DNA of 64,000 bases from Rhyzopertha dominica (Eukaryota; Arthropoda; Insecta; Coleoptera; Bostrichidae), in the NCBI GenBank assembly GCA_025024175.1, contig QCXZ01000138.1, forward strand, positions 45,479,092 through 45,543,091. Direction: 5' to 3'. The translations under genes were made by a program, and so were the position numbers. Shown piece after piece: positions 23,144 through 33,546 of this stretch. Each line of letters starts with the position of its first letter. The first letter of the stretch is position 1. A model generated the notes under the pieces. The model had not been told where the DNA came from, did not search any database, and worked only from the letters and a program-made list of their open reading frames with translations.

Positions 23144-24155
23144 GTCTGTCTGGTAAGTAAGGCAATTAATTTTTCCCGTGATTCCGCTTCTGCTGGGTTA
23201 GATAGAGGGAGACTTCAGGATCGTTGTCGTAATGCACTTTACTTCACCGCCTGTATCATGACGTGTGATGGAGGACTCAATTAAACAACAGCAAACTTAA
23301 AATTTTGTGCACAACTTGATAAAAATCTTGCCCACTCCTATGCAATGGCTACGGGAGCTTACGAGGTGGTTAAAGATGTTTAAGGAATGTTGGGAAGAGG
23401 TAGCTAATAAACCCTAATTTGGAGGCCCTTCGTTGTCCAAAATTGAGGACTGTGGCCCGTACAAAATTTGTTGCACACAGATCATCGATTGAGTGTGCCG
23501 AAGCTAGTGGAAACTTAATACTTCCTTAAAACAATTGTACGCTACATTGTTTCAAACAATTTGCGTATGCGGGAACTGTGCGCCAAGTGTGCGCCCAGTC
23601 TTGTGGTGAGCGCAAATGAACTTTTGGGACATGTGCAAATTAAACCCCATTTTTGAACAATGTTACCATTGGAGATAAAATGTGAGTTTTCAAGGCAAAC
23701 GTTGGAACCTCAAGAAGGCAGAGTGAGCATATCCAAGGTGAGAACAATGATATTTGACGCCAAAGGTGTTTGTTCATCAAGGACAACCATGAACGCTACC
23801 TACTAAGTTTATGTGCTTTGCGAAATTAAGAAAACGGATCATCCGGCACGAGAAAGGACATTTTCGCCATCTGGGCGTTCCACCGAGACAATTCTGCCAG
23901 CCAAACCTTTCTACTCGTCCGATAGTTCCTGGCCGATAAAAATCTGGCAACATTGACGTCCTGAAAGAAGCCCGATTGAAGCAATCCAAACCACCATAAC
24001 GAAGACGCATTCCAGAGCACGTAGCTTGCTTGGAAAAGTCGCTGGAAATAATGTGCATATGCTACAGGGAACTAACTTGAAGAGTTTTAAGAATAAGTAA
24101 CTTTATCTTGAATGAATCTTTGTAAAAAATAAATTTGCCTTATTTACCGGACAGA
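23144..24155 (+). mobile_element. mariner element with both terminal inverted repeats, dead
   Basis: Ends: GTCTGTCTGGTAAGTAAGGC at 23144 and the inverted copy of GTTCTGTCCGGTAAATAAGG ending at 24155, about 25 of 29 matching. Inside, pieces of mariner transposase follow in order on plus: NLKFCAQLDKNLAHSYAMA (N-terminal helix-turn-helix region), GRPSLSKIED-like linker, IVSNNLRMRELCAKCAP near 23550-23590, VSISKVRTMIFDAKG near 23725-23765, and FHRDNSASQTFLLVR (second Asp block) near 23880. Length (1.0 kb) is shorter than the usual 1.3 kb, so there are deletions. Many stops and frameshifts. The first catalytic Asp block is not recognisable. Confidence 0.85.
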
Positions 24156-24179
24156 ACTAAGCATTTAAGACGCGGTAAG

Positions 24180-24360
24180 GTTGGTAAGAGGTTAGAAAGG
24201 AGCAAAGACATAGCAACCACAATCATACCGTCCAATCGGCAGACCACCTAAATGTTGACACGAAACCTGGATAAAAAAGCAAGAAATGTAATTATTGTAG
24301 ATACTTCAAGATGACTTAGGTCCTGTTTGAAGAAGAAGAAGAAGAAAAAGAATAAGAGGA
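24180..24360 (+). pseudogene. RTE-like LINE 3' end with GAA tail
   Basis: Translation includes RPIGRPPKC-HETWIKK, resembling the RP-x-GRP-x-x-RW segment near the C-terminus of RTE-type ORF2. It ends in a (GAA)n-type simple repeat (24332-24352). Together with 22905-23140 it suggests an RTE copy deleted internally and split by the mariner. Confidence 0.5.
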
Positions 24361-24549
24361 AACGTATGAGCTATGATAACTTTCCTGTTTTATACTAATA
24401 TTAATTTATTTAAGCAGGAAAAATAAAATAGTTTGGGTCTTAAGTTTTGTAAAACAAAGCATTTCCAAAAATTTTGATAAATTGAGTAAATCTTATTTCT
24501 GTATGTGTTTAAAAATAAAATAAAGCTTATAATGATTAATTACGAATAA

Positions 24550-24980
24550 TGTTAAAAAAGACCATTATTTTTATTAAGTGCATTGCATCGTTTCGAAATA
24601 GAGAATGAAGCTTTTCTGTTAGAACCTCTGTCGGCTTCCATAAAAGTTTCTTCAACGGCTTGTGTAAGATTTTCCACTTTTTATAACTCTAGAAGTAAAA
24701 TTTTGTTGGGTTGGGAGTTGGGAAACACTATTTAAATTTAAAAAACAACTGTTCAGCATGATAAGGGTCTCCCTGCATTTAGCAATGTTCGTTATGCGTA
24801 TTGAACATATCGCACATAGTTTTACACCATCTGCAGAATTCTAGGCGTCTTTTAGGGTCACCAGCATGAGTTTCTGACACTGATAATTTGTATGGATGTT
24901 TTTTTACACTTTTACAACACGCCACTGCGGTGTTCCTGTGTCTATCATTTTTTTCCAAGCCTGAATAACTCATTAAAGAA
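24550..24980 (-). pseudogene. Tc1/mariner-superfamily transposase scraps
   Basis: Minus strand: HPYKLSVSETHAGDPKRRLE followed by FCRWCKTMCDMFN (24890-24790) matches the segment just before the first catalytic block in the DDE family also seen at 11890 and 35832. About 150 bases further on, sequence near 24590-24660 weakly resembles the extreme C-terminus. The catalytic core between them is absent. Confidence 0.6.
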
Positions 24981-25068
24981 ACTACTTTCCTAAGTAAATG
25001 TCAAGTATAAAAAGTATTAGATGTTTTTAATTACTGAATTATCATTTTTCCATATCCAACTAGAACGT

Positions 25069-25227
25069 GTTGTCCTGATGCGGGGCTAAAGGCCGTCTTC
25101 GGTTGGAGACAGTCTATGTCCAGAACTGGAGGTGGAAGGACATCTGAAGAAGCTTGCCACTCGCGCTAGCGAAACGTTAGAAAGCAACTCCATCCGATGA
25201 CGGCGTTTAAGCCCGAATCAGGACAAC
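25069..25227. repeat. foldback repeat with hammerhead-like motif
   Basis: Inverted arms 25069-25108 (GTTGTCCTGATGCGGG start) and 25188-25227 (ending ATCAGGACAAC) match at about 34 of 40 positions. Between them lies a hammerhead-like motif (25144-25178). The right arm also reads CCGATGA, C, GGC/GCC stem, CGAA (25194-25215), a possible second decayed motif. Confidence 0.65.
25144..25178 (+). ncRNA. hammerhead-like RNA motif (family D)
   Basis: CTGAAGA (25144-25150), extra A (25151), stem II GCTTGC/GCTAGC (25152-25157 with 25165-25170; five pairs and one T-T mismatch) around a 7-base loop, GAAA (25171-25174), CGTT (25175-25178). Flanking bases do not make a good stem I. The core boxes are intact. 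Confidence 0.35.
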
Positions 25228-25249
25228 AGTTCATCATCTGGCTGCGAAA

Positions 25250-27937
25250 GCCTTAATCCAGTTTGTAATAGCCAACTAGATTAATATCAAAATAAAGCTG
25301 AAAATTTTTATATTATGTTTAAATAACCGCCATTAGCAACTATGGATCGTATTTAAAAAAAATAGAGAGGGAACATCTGACTTAGGTGGGTTGGTACTGT
25401 AAGAGTACTTTCGGAGTGTTCCTACATTTTTATGGTTCTTGGGGTTTGCTTGCTTGAGAAGCACGAGTTTGACAAAAGCTGGCATCGTTCAAAAAGCTCG
25501 TAGGCCTTGCAGCACAACCATTGTAGTATCGACACCCTCCTACTTTCAAGGGACAACATCGCTAAGGTACATGTTTCCTTTTGCGTGATGCTTTAAGGGC
25601 GATTTGTCGTTGGTGTCCTCACTAGCACAAGTTCGAATACTTTTTGAGAGTCGATTGGAAATACAGATTGTGTCGTGAAATTATTGCAGATATAGAAAAT
25701 CTGAAAAAAAAACATGAAACACCTGTGCTTATTAGTAATATTAGTGCCGCGTGTTTTGAGATTTCGTTATAGTTTTTAACACTTCGTAAAAAGTGGTTCT
25801 CGAAGAGTTCCTTCATTTGTTTCTCTTGCTAGCTGTAATTTTGTTGTCGTTTATATTTTAAAATTAGTATCGTCAGCCAGTTACCTTTTCGACTACGGTG
25901 TTTACATTAGTCGGTCGCTTTGTGGAACCACCGTTTACGGCATATCCTTTTGTGAGTTACTTTACATTTAATATTGTATTTGTTTCTTGCACATCACTTA
26001 ATCAATTTATTTTATGATCCCTTTATTTTCTAACATTGTATTATTTTGTTTGCCGAATGCTTTCTTTTCGAATTACCTTAAATTGTTTAAGCAATATGTA
26101 TCCCGCGATCGTATGGGCGCTGGCGCTGGCAAGACGTGGATACGGAACGCGAGATTTTAGTTATTGTAATTTCCATGCCGTTTGTGTGTTACTAAAGTTT
26201 TCCTAAATGTTATTTATTTTCTTGCTTAATAAAAAAGGTATTGAATTATCATTTACTTTGGCAATCTTTATTAGTCTTTCCGTCTCGGCAATAGAGATTC
26301 TTCTTAGCACTAAGTGGTATATAGGTACTTAGTGCTTAGTGATGGGTTGTTTTCCTATAACTTCTTGGCGTCCTTCGTTTATTTCACTCTGCTAGATTTT
26401 CGAACTACGCCCATCCGAACTACTGAGAGTCCATGCACTCTATAGTATATTATAGTACAATGACCTTAATTCTGTGCATATGAATAGACAGCAACGGAAT
26501 GATATTAAGTGTATCTGCACCTAAGCAACCGTGACTTTGATATTCCCGAATCCTTCTTTACGCCTTAAAGGTATTGCAAGATATTATATCCCACTTCTGA
26601 TTGCGGACTCTCCATCAGCATCGCAGCCGGCCATCATTATCATCCCGAATATTAACCAAAGTTTCGTAATTCCACAATCCCGCGTTGCCGACCGAACGAC
26701 TTCCGCCGGCTGAAAAAAAATTCAATTTTCCCCCCGAGATGCCGACCGCCGTCTTCTGCAGGATGCTTTGTCTGTCGCGTGATCAATACGGTCCCGTGAC
26801 GTCATATCTCGGCCATCTTGTCATATCGCGGCTCCATTCGCACAGATGCGATGCGATCTCTCCTGAAATGTCCTCTCTTCCACCCTCCTGAATCACGCCG
26901 ACCTCTCCCTTCAGCCGCTCGGGCCGCTGAAAACGCGGTGCGCTGCCCTCTCCTGAAATCGACGTGTATTCCGGCCGAATCGGCAGTTCTCCCATCTAGA
27001 TAGCGAGCCGCGATCGAACAAATGAATGGGGACGATGCAGCGGCCACGCGATGATTTGCTCGGTTTTTGGGTGCAACCAACACAGTTCGAAGCTGTATGC
27101 ATCAGTTTTGGATACATAGATAAAAGATTTTTCTTCAACTTCCGATGGGTTACAAAAATAAGATCCCTTTACACAAAGAAATCATTTTATTACTAAAAGT
27201 TGAGTAATGTTTCACCCATTTCTAATTTCATCAGCAAAACGGTTGAATTATTTGCCACATTGTGACACAGACTTTTAGTTGCGCTCTTCAAGAGGGTCAA
27301 GTACTTTTTGAAGAACCCTTCCTTAGTGACGAAGCGTTCTATGCCCAAAAATGCCTTAATTAATTAGTGGTGCCATGCCTGGACTACACGATGGATGGTT
27401 GAAAACTCACTTGAATTGCTCGAAAAGCTCGCAATGTTGGCACAAAACAATACAGAATGAAAGCACACCTCTTCGTTTATTCTACTCATAAATCACTCGC
27501 CGCAGGTAACGTAATGTTTCACAATAAAACTCCGGAAAATGGACTTGACCGAGATAGCGGCACAGTTCCTTAAGGAGGGCATCTAAAAGCCTGTATCACG
27601 ATATTATAAATGCTTCAATAGTTCTGGCAATTTTGTAGAAAAATTAGTAAGGCTGCTCTACTTTTAGTAATAAAATGATTGTATATTAAGGATTCATTTT
27701 GATTCTATAGATCAGTCATTCCCAATAAGAGCCCAGGTGCCCCCCTAAGAGCCACACAACTTTTTTGAGTCTAAGTAGATTTTGTATCTGGGGAGCCCTG
27801 GTGGTTTATAAGAAACCAGAGAAGAAATAGATACAATATAAGTGAATAAACGAAAGTAATAAGAATTGTAACTGATAATGATGAATTATTTGGAATATCT
27901 ATCATAAATATTAGCAGAAAAATACATTGCAATGCAA
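25250..27937. other. unassigned stretch including a GC-rich island
   Basis: No recognisable gene. From 25850 to 26300 the sequence has a promoter-to-polyadenylation look (AATAAA near 26228, then T-rich) and could be a solo LTR, but no second copy exists in the window. From 26690 to 27060 GC and CpG are high, giving overlapping open frames on both strands. The palindrome-like TCCCGTGACGTCATATC word near 26791 holds a TGACGTCA CRE/ATF-type site. The rest is AT-rich. Confidence 0.4.
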
Positions 27938-28210
27938 TAATTGTCAGCAATGAACTGACACAATGACAAAGCCTTCTAGCTGCCTTAACGGGCACTATTT
28001 CCTAATCTGACAATTTGGCATGCACCTACGCATATCAACCTGATAGCAGACCTGCACGGCACTTTTTGCTGACGAGCAAGAACCGACATATACAAAAATG
28101 CGTATCTATGCTATGCTGTCTCCACCGCAACCAACTACATATAATCTATTTCGCTGTCATTAAAGCTCAGCTCAGTGTGGTTTAGGTCTAATGCAGACAG
28201 CATGGCATAG
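27938..28210. repeat. dispersed repeat, copy 2 (Y inverted, then X)
   Basis: 27938-28075 is the inverted counterpart of 21098-21245, sharing the complement of CCCGTTAAGGCAGCTAG. 28093-28140 repeats 21056-21097 in direct orientation (GCTGTCTCCACCGCAACCAA). ATGCTATGCTGTCT at 28108 and AGACAGCATGGCAT near 28195-28208 form an inverted pair about 100 bases apart, possibly the ends of a small transposon. Confidence 0.6.
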
Positions 28211-28228
28211 AAGTGATTTTGCCTATAT

Positions 28229-28421
28229 TATACAAAAGGCTTGATATGATGTTAGTAAAGTTAGGATCTCTGATATTTCGTCTTCTTGCCTTGACAGAAT
28301 TGACTCCGATCCATTAAAACTCTTCAGGTCTACTAATTCCTCAACAGCTTTCAGTTTTTCTAATTCCGTCTTTTTCATGAGCCCGTTTTTTACCATATCA
28401 GTCAGCTTACTATTATATCAT
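28229..28421 (-). other. unrecognised short open frame, coiled-coil-like
   Basis: A minus-strand frame of about 60 residues begins after a stop near 28424, with its first Met near 28407 (57 residues from there). It is rich in Lys, Glu and Leu (KKTELEKLKAVEELVDLKSF) with heptad-like spacing, and ends LTLLTSYQAF. I do not recognise it. Composition is more protein-like than surrounding frames, so it may be an exon or part of an element ORF1. It may equally be fortuitous. Confidence 0.25.
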
Positions 28422-28479
28422 TAGGTATACTAACAGTAATTTTGATCAGATACAACTAGAATACATAGTACACCTTCTT

Positions 28480-29140
28480 TATAATACACAAATACCCCAC
28501 AACATAATCAAAACTATTTATTTGTACTTAGCAAATATTAAGATGCAAGCCAAGATAAATGACAAACTTGGCGAGCCAATGGCCGCATACAGTGGTATTC
28601 GACAGGGCGACTCATTAAGCCCGCTCTTCTTCAGTATTATAATGGATGAGACAATAAAACAAATACGCAAACTTTAAGGGTGCAAAATGGGAGACAAAGA
28701 AAGTAGAATATTATGTTACGCATATGATTCAGCATTGTTCGCGGAAAATGAGGACGACTTGCAGAGGCTTTTATACAAGTTTAATATGACTGCAAAAAAA
28801 TTAAGATGACAATATCAGCTGCTAAGACAAAATGCATGACCACCTCAAAGACGCCCATTAGATGTAAACTCGTAGTAGACAATAAAATCATACAACAAGA
28901 AATGAAGTTTAATTATCTTGGCATAGAAATATCTGGTTATGGTGATGTTAAGGCAGAAGTAAGAAACCAAGCGATAAAGGCTACAAGAATAGCAGCCTGC
29001 CTTAATACTACGATGCGGAAAAAAACACCTTGATGCTGAAGCAAAATCTCGAATCTATAAAGCTGTAGTGAGACTTTTGCTGACATACACCTCAGAAACC
29101 CGTCCTGGGACGGCAAAGACAAGAGTATTAGAAACTAAGA
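28480..29140 (+). pseudogene. RTE/BovB-like LINE reverse transcriptase fragment
   Basis: Continuous similarity with few breaks: KMQAKINDKLGEPMAAYSG, GIRQGDSLSPLFFSIIMDE (28593-28650), LCYAYDSALFAENEDDLQRL near 28711-28770, where the palm YADD has become YAYD, so one catalytic Asp is lost. Then ISAAKTKCMTTSKTPIRCKL, MKFNYLGIEISGYG near 28901, and RIYKAVVRPLLTYTSETRP near 29050. Known: this is the palm-to-thumb part of an RTE-type RT. It lacks the endonuclease and the C-terminal tail, ending near RVLET. Confidence 0.9.
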
Positions 29141-29368
29141 ACAACATTACCATCTACTCTTTATATATTTTTGAGAATCTGTATTTATGTTTCTTCTCCT
29201 TTTGAATACACTTAATAAACCATAAAGTTTTTGTCACATTTTCTTTGGCATTTAAGAGGGGCGTTTACCTAGAGCGAATCGGGTCATTTTAAGCACCTAC
29301 CGCTTTACATTTTACCGAGTTATTTGAAACTTTTTCGAAGTGAAATTTCGACATGGCAATGGCAAAAG

Positions 29369-29527
29369 ATGTAGCTACAACGTAGAGTTCGAGTTTTTTC
29401 TAAATTTGGTACAGTAATGTAAATATTTGTTGTTATATTTTGCTTAAAAATGCGTATTTTTGGCGAGCTATTTCTCGAAAACTAAGGCACATAAACGAAA
29501 AATTCGAACTCCACGTTGTAGCTACAT
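29369..29527. repeat. inverted repeat with 31-bp arms
   Basis: ATGTAGCTACAACGTAGAGT at 29369 onward is repeated inverted at 29497-29527 (ACTCCACGTTGTAGCTACAT), 28 of 31 matching, with about 97 bases between. No coding capacity. It could be a small TIR element of about 160 bp. Confidence 0.7.
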
Positions 29528-31885
29528 ATTTCTTTGTACACTACCAAAAACATGAGCACGATAAATGAGTAAAAACATTCAAAAAATCTAAAACCGCAAA
29601 CCCTTTCGCACGAGTCCGTCACGAGAGCAGAATGCGAATGCCCATCCCCACCAGGTCCGTCGCGTGGTATCCAGTGAACAGTGAGGACAAGATACAATCC
29701 TGTCGGGAATGATCGAGCGGTATACGATCTATTCCGATATGACTGGATTTCTAAGATTGTATGTCTAATTAGTAATTACACGGGACAAGTTTAATGTTAA
29801 AAGCTCTTTCACATTAATTTACTGTCTGCCGAAGCAATGGGGAGGCGGAAGGAAAATTGTTATAAAAGTTCCCACAGAAATCATGCAGTTAGAATGAAAT
29901 GTTATATAGTTCATATTTACAGAAATAAATAAGTTATTCCATATTTTGAATAACCTGGGATAATATCATAGTAAGTTACTAATATCATGCTTACTTTTTT
30001 ATGCACACCCTACAGTCAGCAATTTTCCTAATATTAGTTTAGCCCGTCTGTTGCTCGTACGATCTTTGCGTGATTTCAACCTATCGGCTACCCTCTTACG
30101 TCCCATGTCTCGCTGGTAATATGGGTTGCATAATTTACATTTCTGCCCGATCGCTCCAAGTAAATGCCCCTCTTAAGTACCAAATTAATCAATTGTCAAT
30201 AATTTCCAATTATTCCGGATTGTACTTTGAAGGAAGGGTGAATTTAAGACAAGAATGCCCCGCAGGAACCCCAACCCATAGTATTAAATTATTGCAAAAA
30301 TTTCTCTATTTGTTTTTTATACAAAAAAATTATATTAAAAAAACTGAAAAAATTGTTACAAAGTGGCTTCACGTCACAACTTGAAATAAAGAATTGTGCC
30401 TTTGAAAGGAAATAGACAAGTACACTAAAATGTTCATTTGCTGAGCTCTTGCAAAATATATTCGAACTTCTACAGAAGACAAGTAGGTAAAGAATTTCTT
30501 AACTCATCCGCTCAAATTCGCGGCAACATCGCAGATAACAGTGGCGCGCGCGGGTGGGCGGTCGCGAGTACGCCCCTGCATTAGCGGACACCGGGCCTGT
30601 AATTATTGCTGGCGCCGGCACTAGGCATCGGCTTGTTGGTGCTATTAGTGTCAACTGTTTGACGGCGATTCCGTTTTTGGCACATGCGGGACGGCCGCGA
30701 TGAAAGAAGAGCAACGGGGGAGGCCCCGCGTTACGGACAATTACGGCCGCCGACAGCATCCATTTACTCTGTTAAACGCGTTTTAATTTGGGCGAGGCCC
30801 GCCGACAAGACGTCCAAATCGAGCGTCGCGAGCAGGCTCCGGAGGGATGCCGGTACGAGAAATGATGAATTTCTTATTACGATGTTCGGCTGTTTGGGTC
30901 TCTACCATTCGAACCCACTTCTGAAAAGCAGGAGTGAGGACTGGCAGAAATTATGTTTTTGTTGTAATCAGAAAAGCTTACAAGCTCGGGAACAGTTTAT
31001 TTCATGTCTAAAAGGTCTCTAAAGAGGCAATGTAAAGAACATTCAACCCCAATTTGGTTAGTCACCAAGGTCGCCAGTTCGCACAAGATGCGACTTCTTT
31101 TTCGGCATTTTTTTAAAGTAAAAAGTACTTAACGTCACTACTATGGTAGTTCATTAAAACCGCAAACAACTACAGATAAATTTGTTTCCCTATTATTATA
31201 CATGCTGTATGCACTGGACCTAAACTAAATATATTGATGAGCTATAATAATAGCGGTGTAGATGTAGTTGATTGTGGTGCAGACAGCATGGCACAAGGCC
31301 CTGCCTCAATCATGTTAATGATCATGGTTATGTTAAGATAGTAAGAATTAGAAGATACAAACTTGTAGTGAGTGTACACAATAATGTTAGTGGTAATGTT
31401 AATGGTAATTATACTGCCCTGACACAATCATGATAATCGTGATGTTAACCCTGTAAAGTTTTTTAATTTCCCAGCAAAAATTATAGGTTTTATTAGGTAC
31501 TGTATCAAGACCAAGAGAGTTTCTATGACCTTCGCCAAAATGGCGTGCAATGAACGTAGAATAGAATTTATGATATAAATGACATTAGTAAGAGATATGA
31601 CATTCAACAAGCCAGTGAGCATGCGCCGTGTCAAACAGGGATCGTTTCTTATTGGTGAATATTAATGGAGATGTTAAGGGTCCAGAAATTTTCTTGCCGT
31701 TAACATTAACAAGATCGGCACTTTCGACAATTCTATTATATAAAAGACATCGATGTGGCACCGCCTTTTATCTATGTTATGACCTTCTGGACGCTGAAGA
31801 AATTTGGTATACATCGGGTTACAAATACGTAGATGGAGTGAAATGAAATGCGTTTTCGTGCCACTTTCGCTTCAGTATTAGTTTA
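29528..31885. other. unassigned stretch with CpG-rich island
   Basis: 30510-30900 is the most CpG-rich part of the window (GCGCGCGCGGGTGGGCGG near 30544), open on both strands for compositional reasons (30684-31022 plus, 30499-30759 minus). No domain is recognisable. A first exon, promoter or conserved element is possible. A short X-type repeat end lies at 31258-31295. Confidence 0.4.
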
Positions 31886-31889
31886 TATA

Positions 31890-32130
31890 GTATACTATAT
31901 AAGGAATTAGACAATGGGTTGCTCCATTGCATAATCTAGGTATACGTGGTTCTATGTTAGAGTGTATATTATCTTTTCTGTATGAACGTAAAATGGTTTT
32001 TACTGTAAACAGACACATATCATTGGAATATGTTTTAAAGACTGGGGTGGCTCAGGGATCTGTTCTGGGACCACTTATTCATTTATTTCATTAATGACTT
32101 ACCTATATTATCGATTATCACAATGTGACC
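31890..32130 (+). pseudogene. LINE reverse transcriptase scrap
   Basis: Translation gives NLGIRGSMLECILSFLYERK, ISLEYVLKTGVAQGSVLGPL (32030-32075) and, in a neighbouring frame, IYFINDLPIL. Known: the GVxQGSVLGPLxFxxFINDLP block precedes the palm catalytic motif in Jockey/I-type LINE RTs. The copy ends there; no palm motif follows. Confidence 0.75.
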
Positions 32131-32941
32131 GGGCAATCGGCAATGCAACAATATATATCGTAGTCTGTAAACCCAGCGCTAGATGATCGATTTTCACAAA
32201 ATGACCACCCCAAATTGCGTGCCCGAGTAAAAAAAAGGAGATTGTAATTTTTATTGAATAATGACCTGGAAACCATTCTGTAGTCAAATTTGGAGATCTG
32301 CCAGAATAATTTACTTATTTTGAGAGCATAGGGATGCTAGATAAACGTCGGAATAAGTGCTTTGTATTAATGGTTTTTACGTTAGAATTTTTTTTTGTTC
32401 ACCAACCCCTTTTTATAATAGATTGATAGACATCTTGGTGAAAGGTTTTTTTTAACCTATTTACCGACAAGGAAATATACTCTTTTCTGGAATAGTTTAG
32501 GAATTACTTTTGATAAACTTGTATTGGAAAGGAGTAGACTGTTGTATTACTTGTTTTACATATGGTCAGTCGTGGGCGTTTCCGAAGATCAAGCCTTCTG
32601 CAAGAACTTTAAACCTATTTATAATAATATTTATAATAGTATTTGCTATGTATTTATATTTTATTAAATTGCAAATTAATAGGTAGCATCTAATCCACAA
32701 AACAGCTGTGATAGCTTATAAATTCGAAGAAATGGGTCGTAAGGTGTATTTTTATTATTAAAAATGTGAATATTTAAAGGGACCGTTACGTCAGGTGTCT
32801 TGTAAATGGCCGCTTGTTTACATCTGGGGTCAGCGCGTCACGCGTCAGCCTCAGCCCGTCAATTTATCAGTTTGTTGTTTACGTTCATTTTGTGACAAGC
32901 GAATTAAAATACGCCAAGAAACAGTGAAATACATATGAGTT
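32131..32941. other. AT-rich stretch, possible 5' region of small exon
   Basis: No gene is recognisable from 32131 to 32800. At 32829-32856 the sequence TTGTTTACATCTGGGGT followed by CAGCGCGTCAC resembles, in one orientation, the terminal repeats that flank the related exon at 62911. This is a likely promoter or repeat-end region for the exon that starts at 32942. Confidence 0.4.
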
Positions 32942-33031
32942 ATGACTTCTGAAGACATGTTCATTGTTATGGAATTTGTGTACAGCGACGAGCGGTTCAA
33001 CGCGGCGGAGATGAGGAACGTAAAAGCAACA
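32942..33031 (+). CDS. short conserved N-terminal exon, paralogue of 62911 exon
   Basis: ATG at 32942 opens MTSEDMFIVMEFVYSDERFN then AAEMRNVKAT, followed by an in-frame GCA and TAA (33035-33037). The exon at 62911 has DMFIVTEFIKSDPRFNAAEI, about 70 percent identical over 27 residues. Both end in a splice-donor-like word, here GCATAAGT (GC donor), there GTATAAGT. From memory I link this peptide to insect multicopy proteins with SWIM-type zinc fingers or YqaJ-like nuclease domains, but nothing downstream here confirms that. Codon-level conservation between the two copies argues for a real coding family. This copy may be a pseudogene. Confidence 0.5.
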
Positions 33032-33377
33032 GCATAAGTGAACTTTTTATCATATTAACGTAGTATTGATAATTTGATCACAGTGGGTTGTTGGAAACAT
33101 ACTATTTGTAAACATAAAAATGTACCCTAAATTTGACATTTGTTTTAGAGGTCAGAATAAATATAAATTGCCATTTATTTTCGGGGCTCTTGCAGCTCGT
33201 TTCCGGTCTGGCTAACAGTCAAATATATTGGAAACAACGTCGTTCTTTATTATAACATTTCCCTCTATCAATTTAAATCACATATAATTTTGTTTTTTTT
33301 TAACATGGCGTACAATATATATGCACTTCAAGATTCATTTTACGTAATTTTCAAAAAAGTGATAATACCCAATTATT

Positions 33378-33546
33378 TAGAGAGACTAAACAAGTATTTC
33401 GGCAGCTAAGCTGTCATCTTCAGTAGAGTGAAACTTCTTGAATATCTGGGCGGATTAGTCAGCTCTTCAGCGGAAGACATTCAAGAGGTCCTTCACTCTC
33501 CTGAAGATGACAGCTTAGGTGCCAAAATACCTATTTAGTCTCTTTA
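33378..33546. repeat. foldback repeat with hammerhead-like boxes
   Basis: Arms 33378-33443 and 33479-33546 are inverted copies (AGAGACTAAA ... CTTTCTTGAAT type ends), about 85 percent matching, with a 35-base centre. Each arm contains CTGAAGA, T, then a stem-loop (GACAGC, TTA, GCTGCC on the left arm, minus strand) and GAAAT or AAAAT. The downstream GTC is ten bases further on than in families A and B, so the hammerhead reading is weak here. Confidence 0.65.

Noticed and set aside
25850..26300. Solo LTR
   Set aside because: It has a polyadenylation-like layout but no second copy, primer-binding site or target duplication to support it.
26685..27138. Several overlapping frames on both strands
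   Set aside because: Explained by high GC content and few stop codons; none resembles a known family.
27205..27250. CTGATGA followed by GAAAC on minus, as another hammerhead-like motif
   Set aside because: The sequence between the boxes does not form a stem, and no GTC or outer stem follows.
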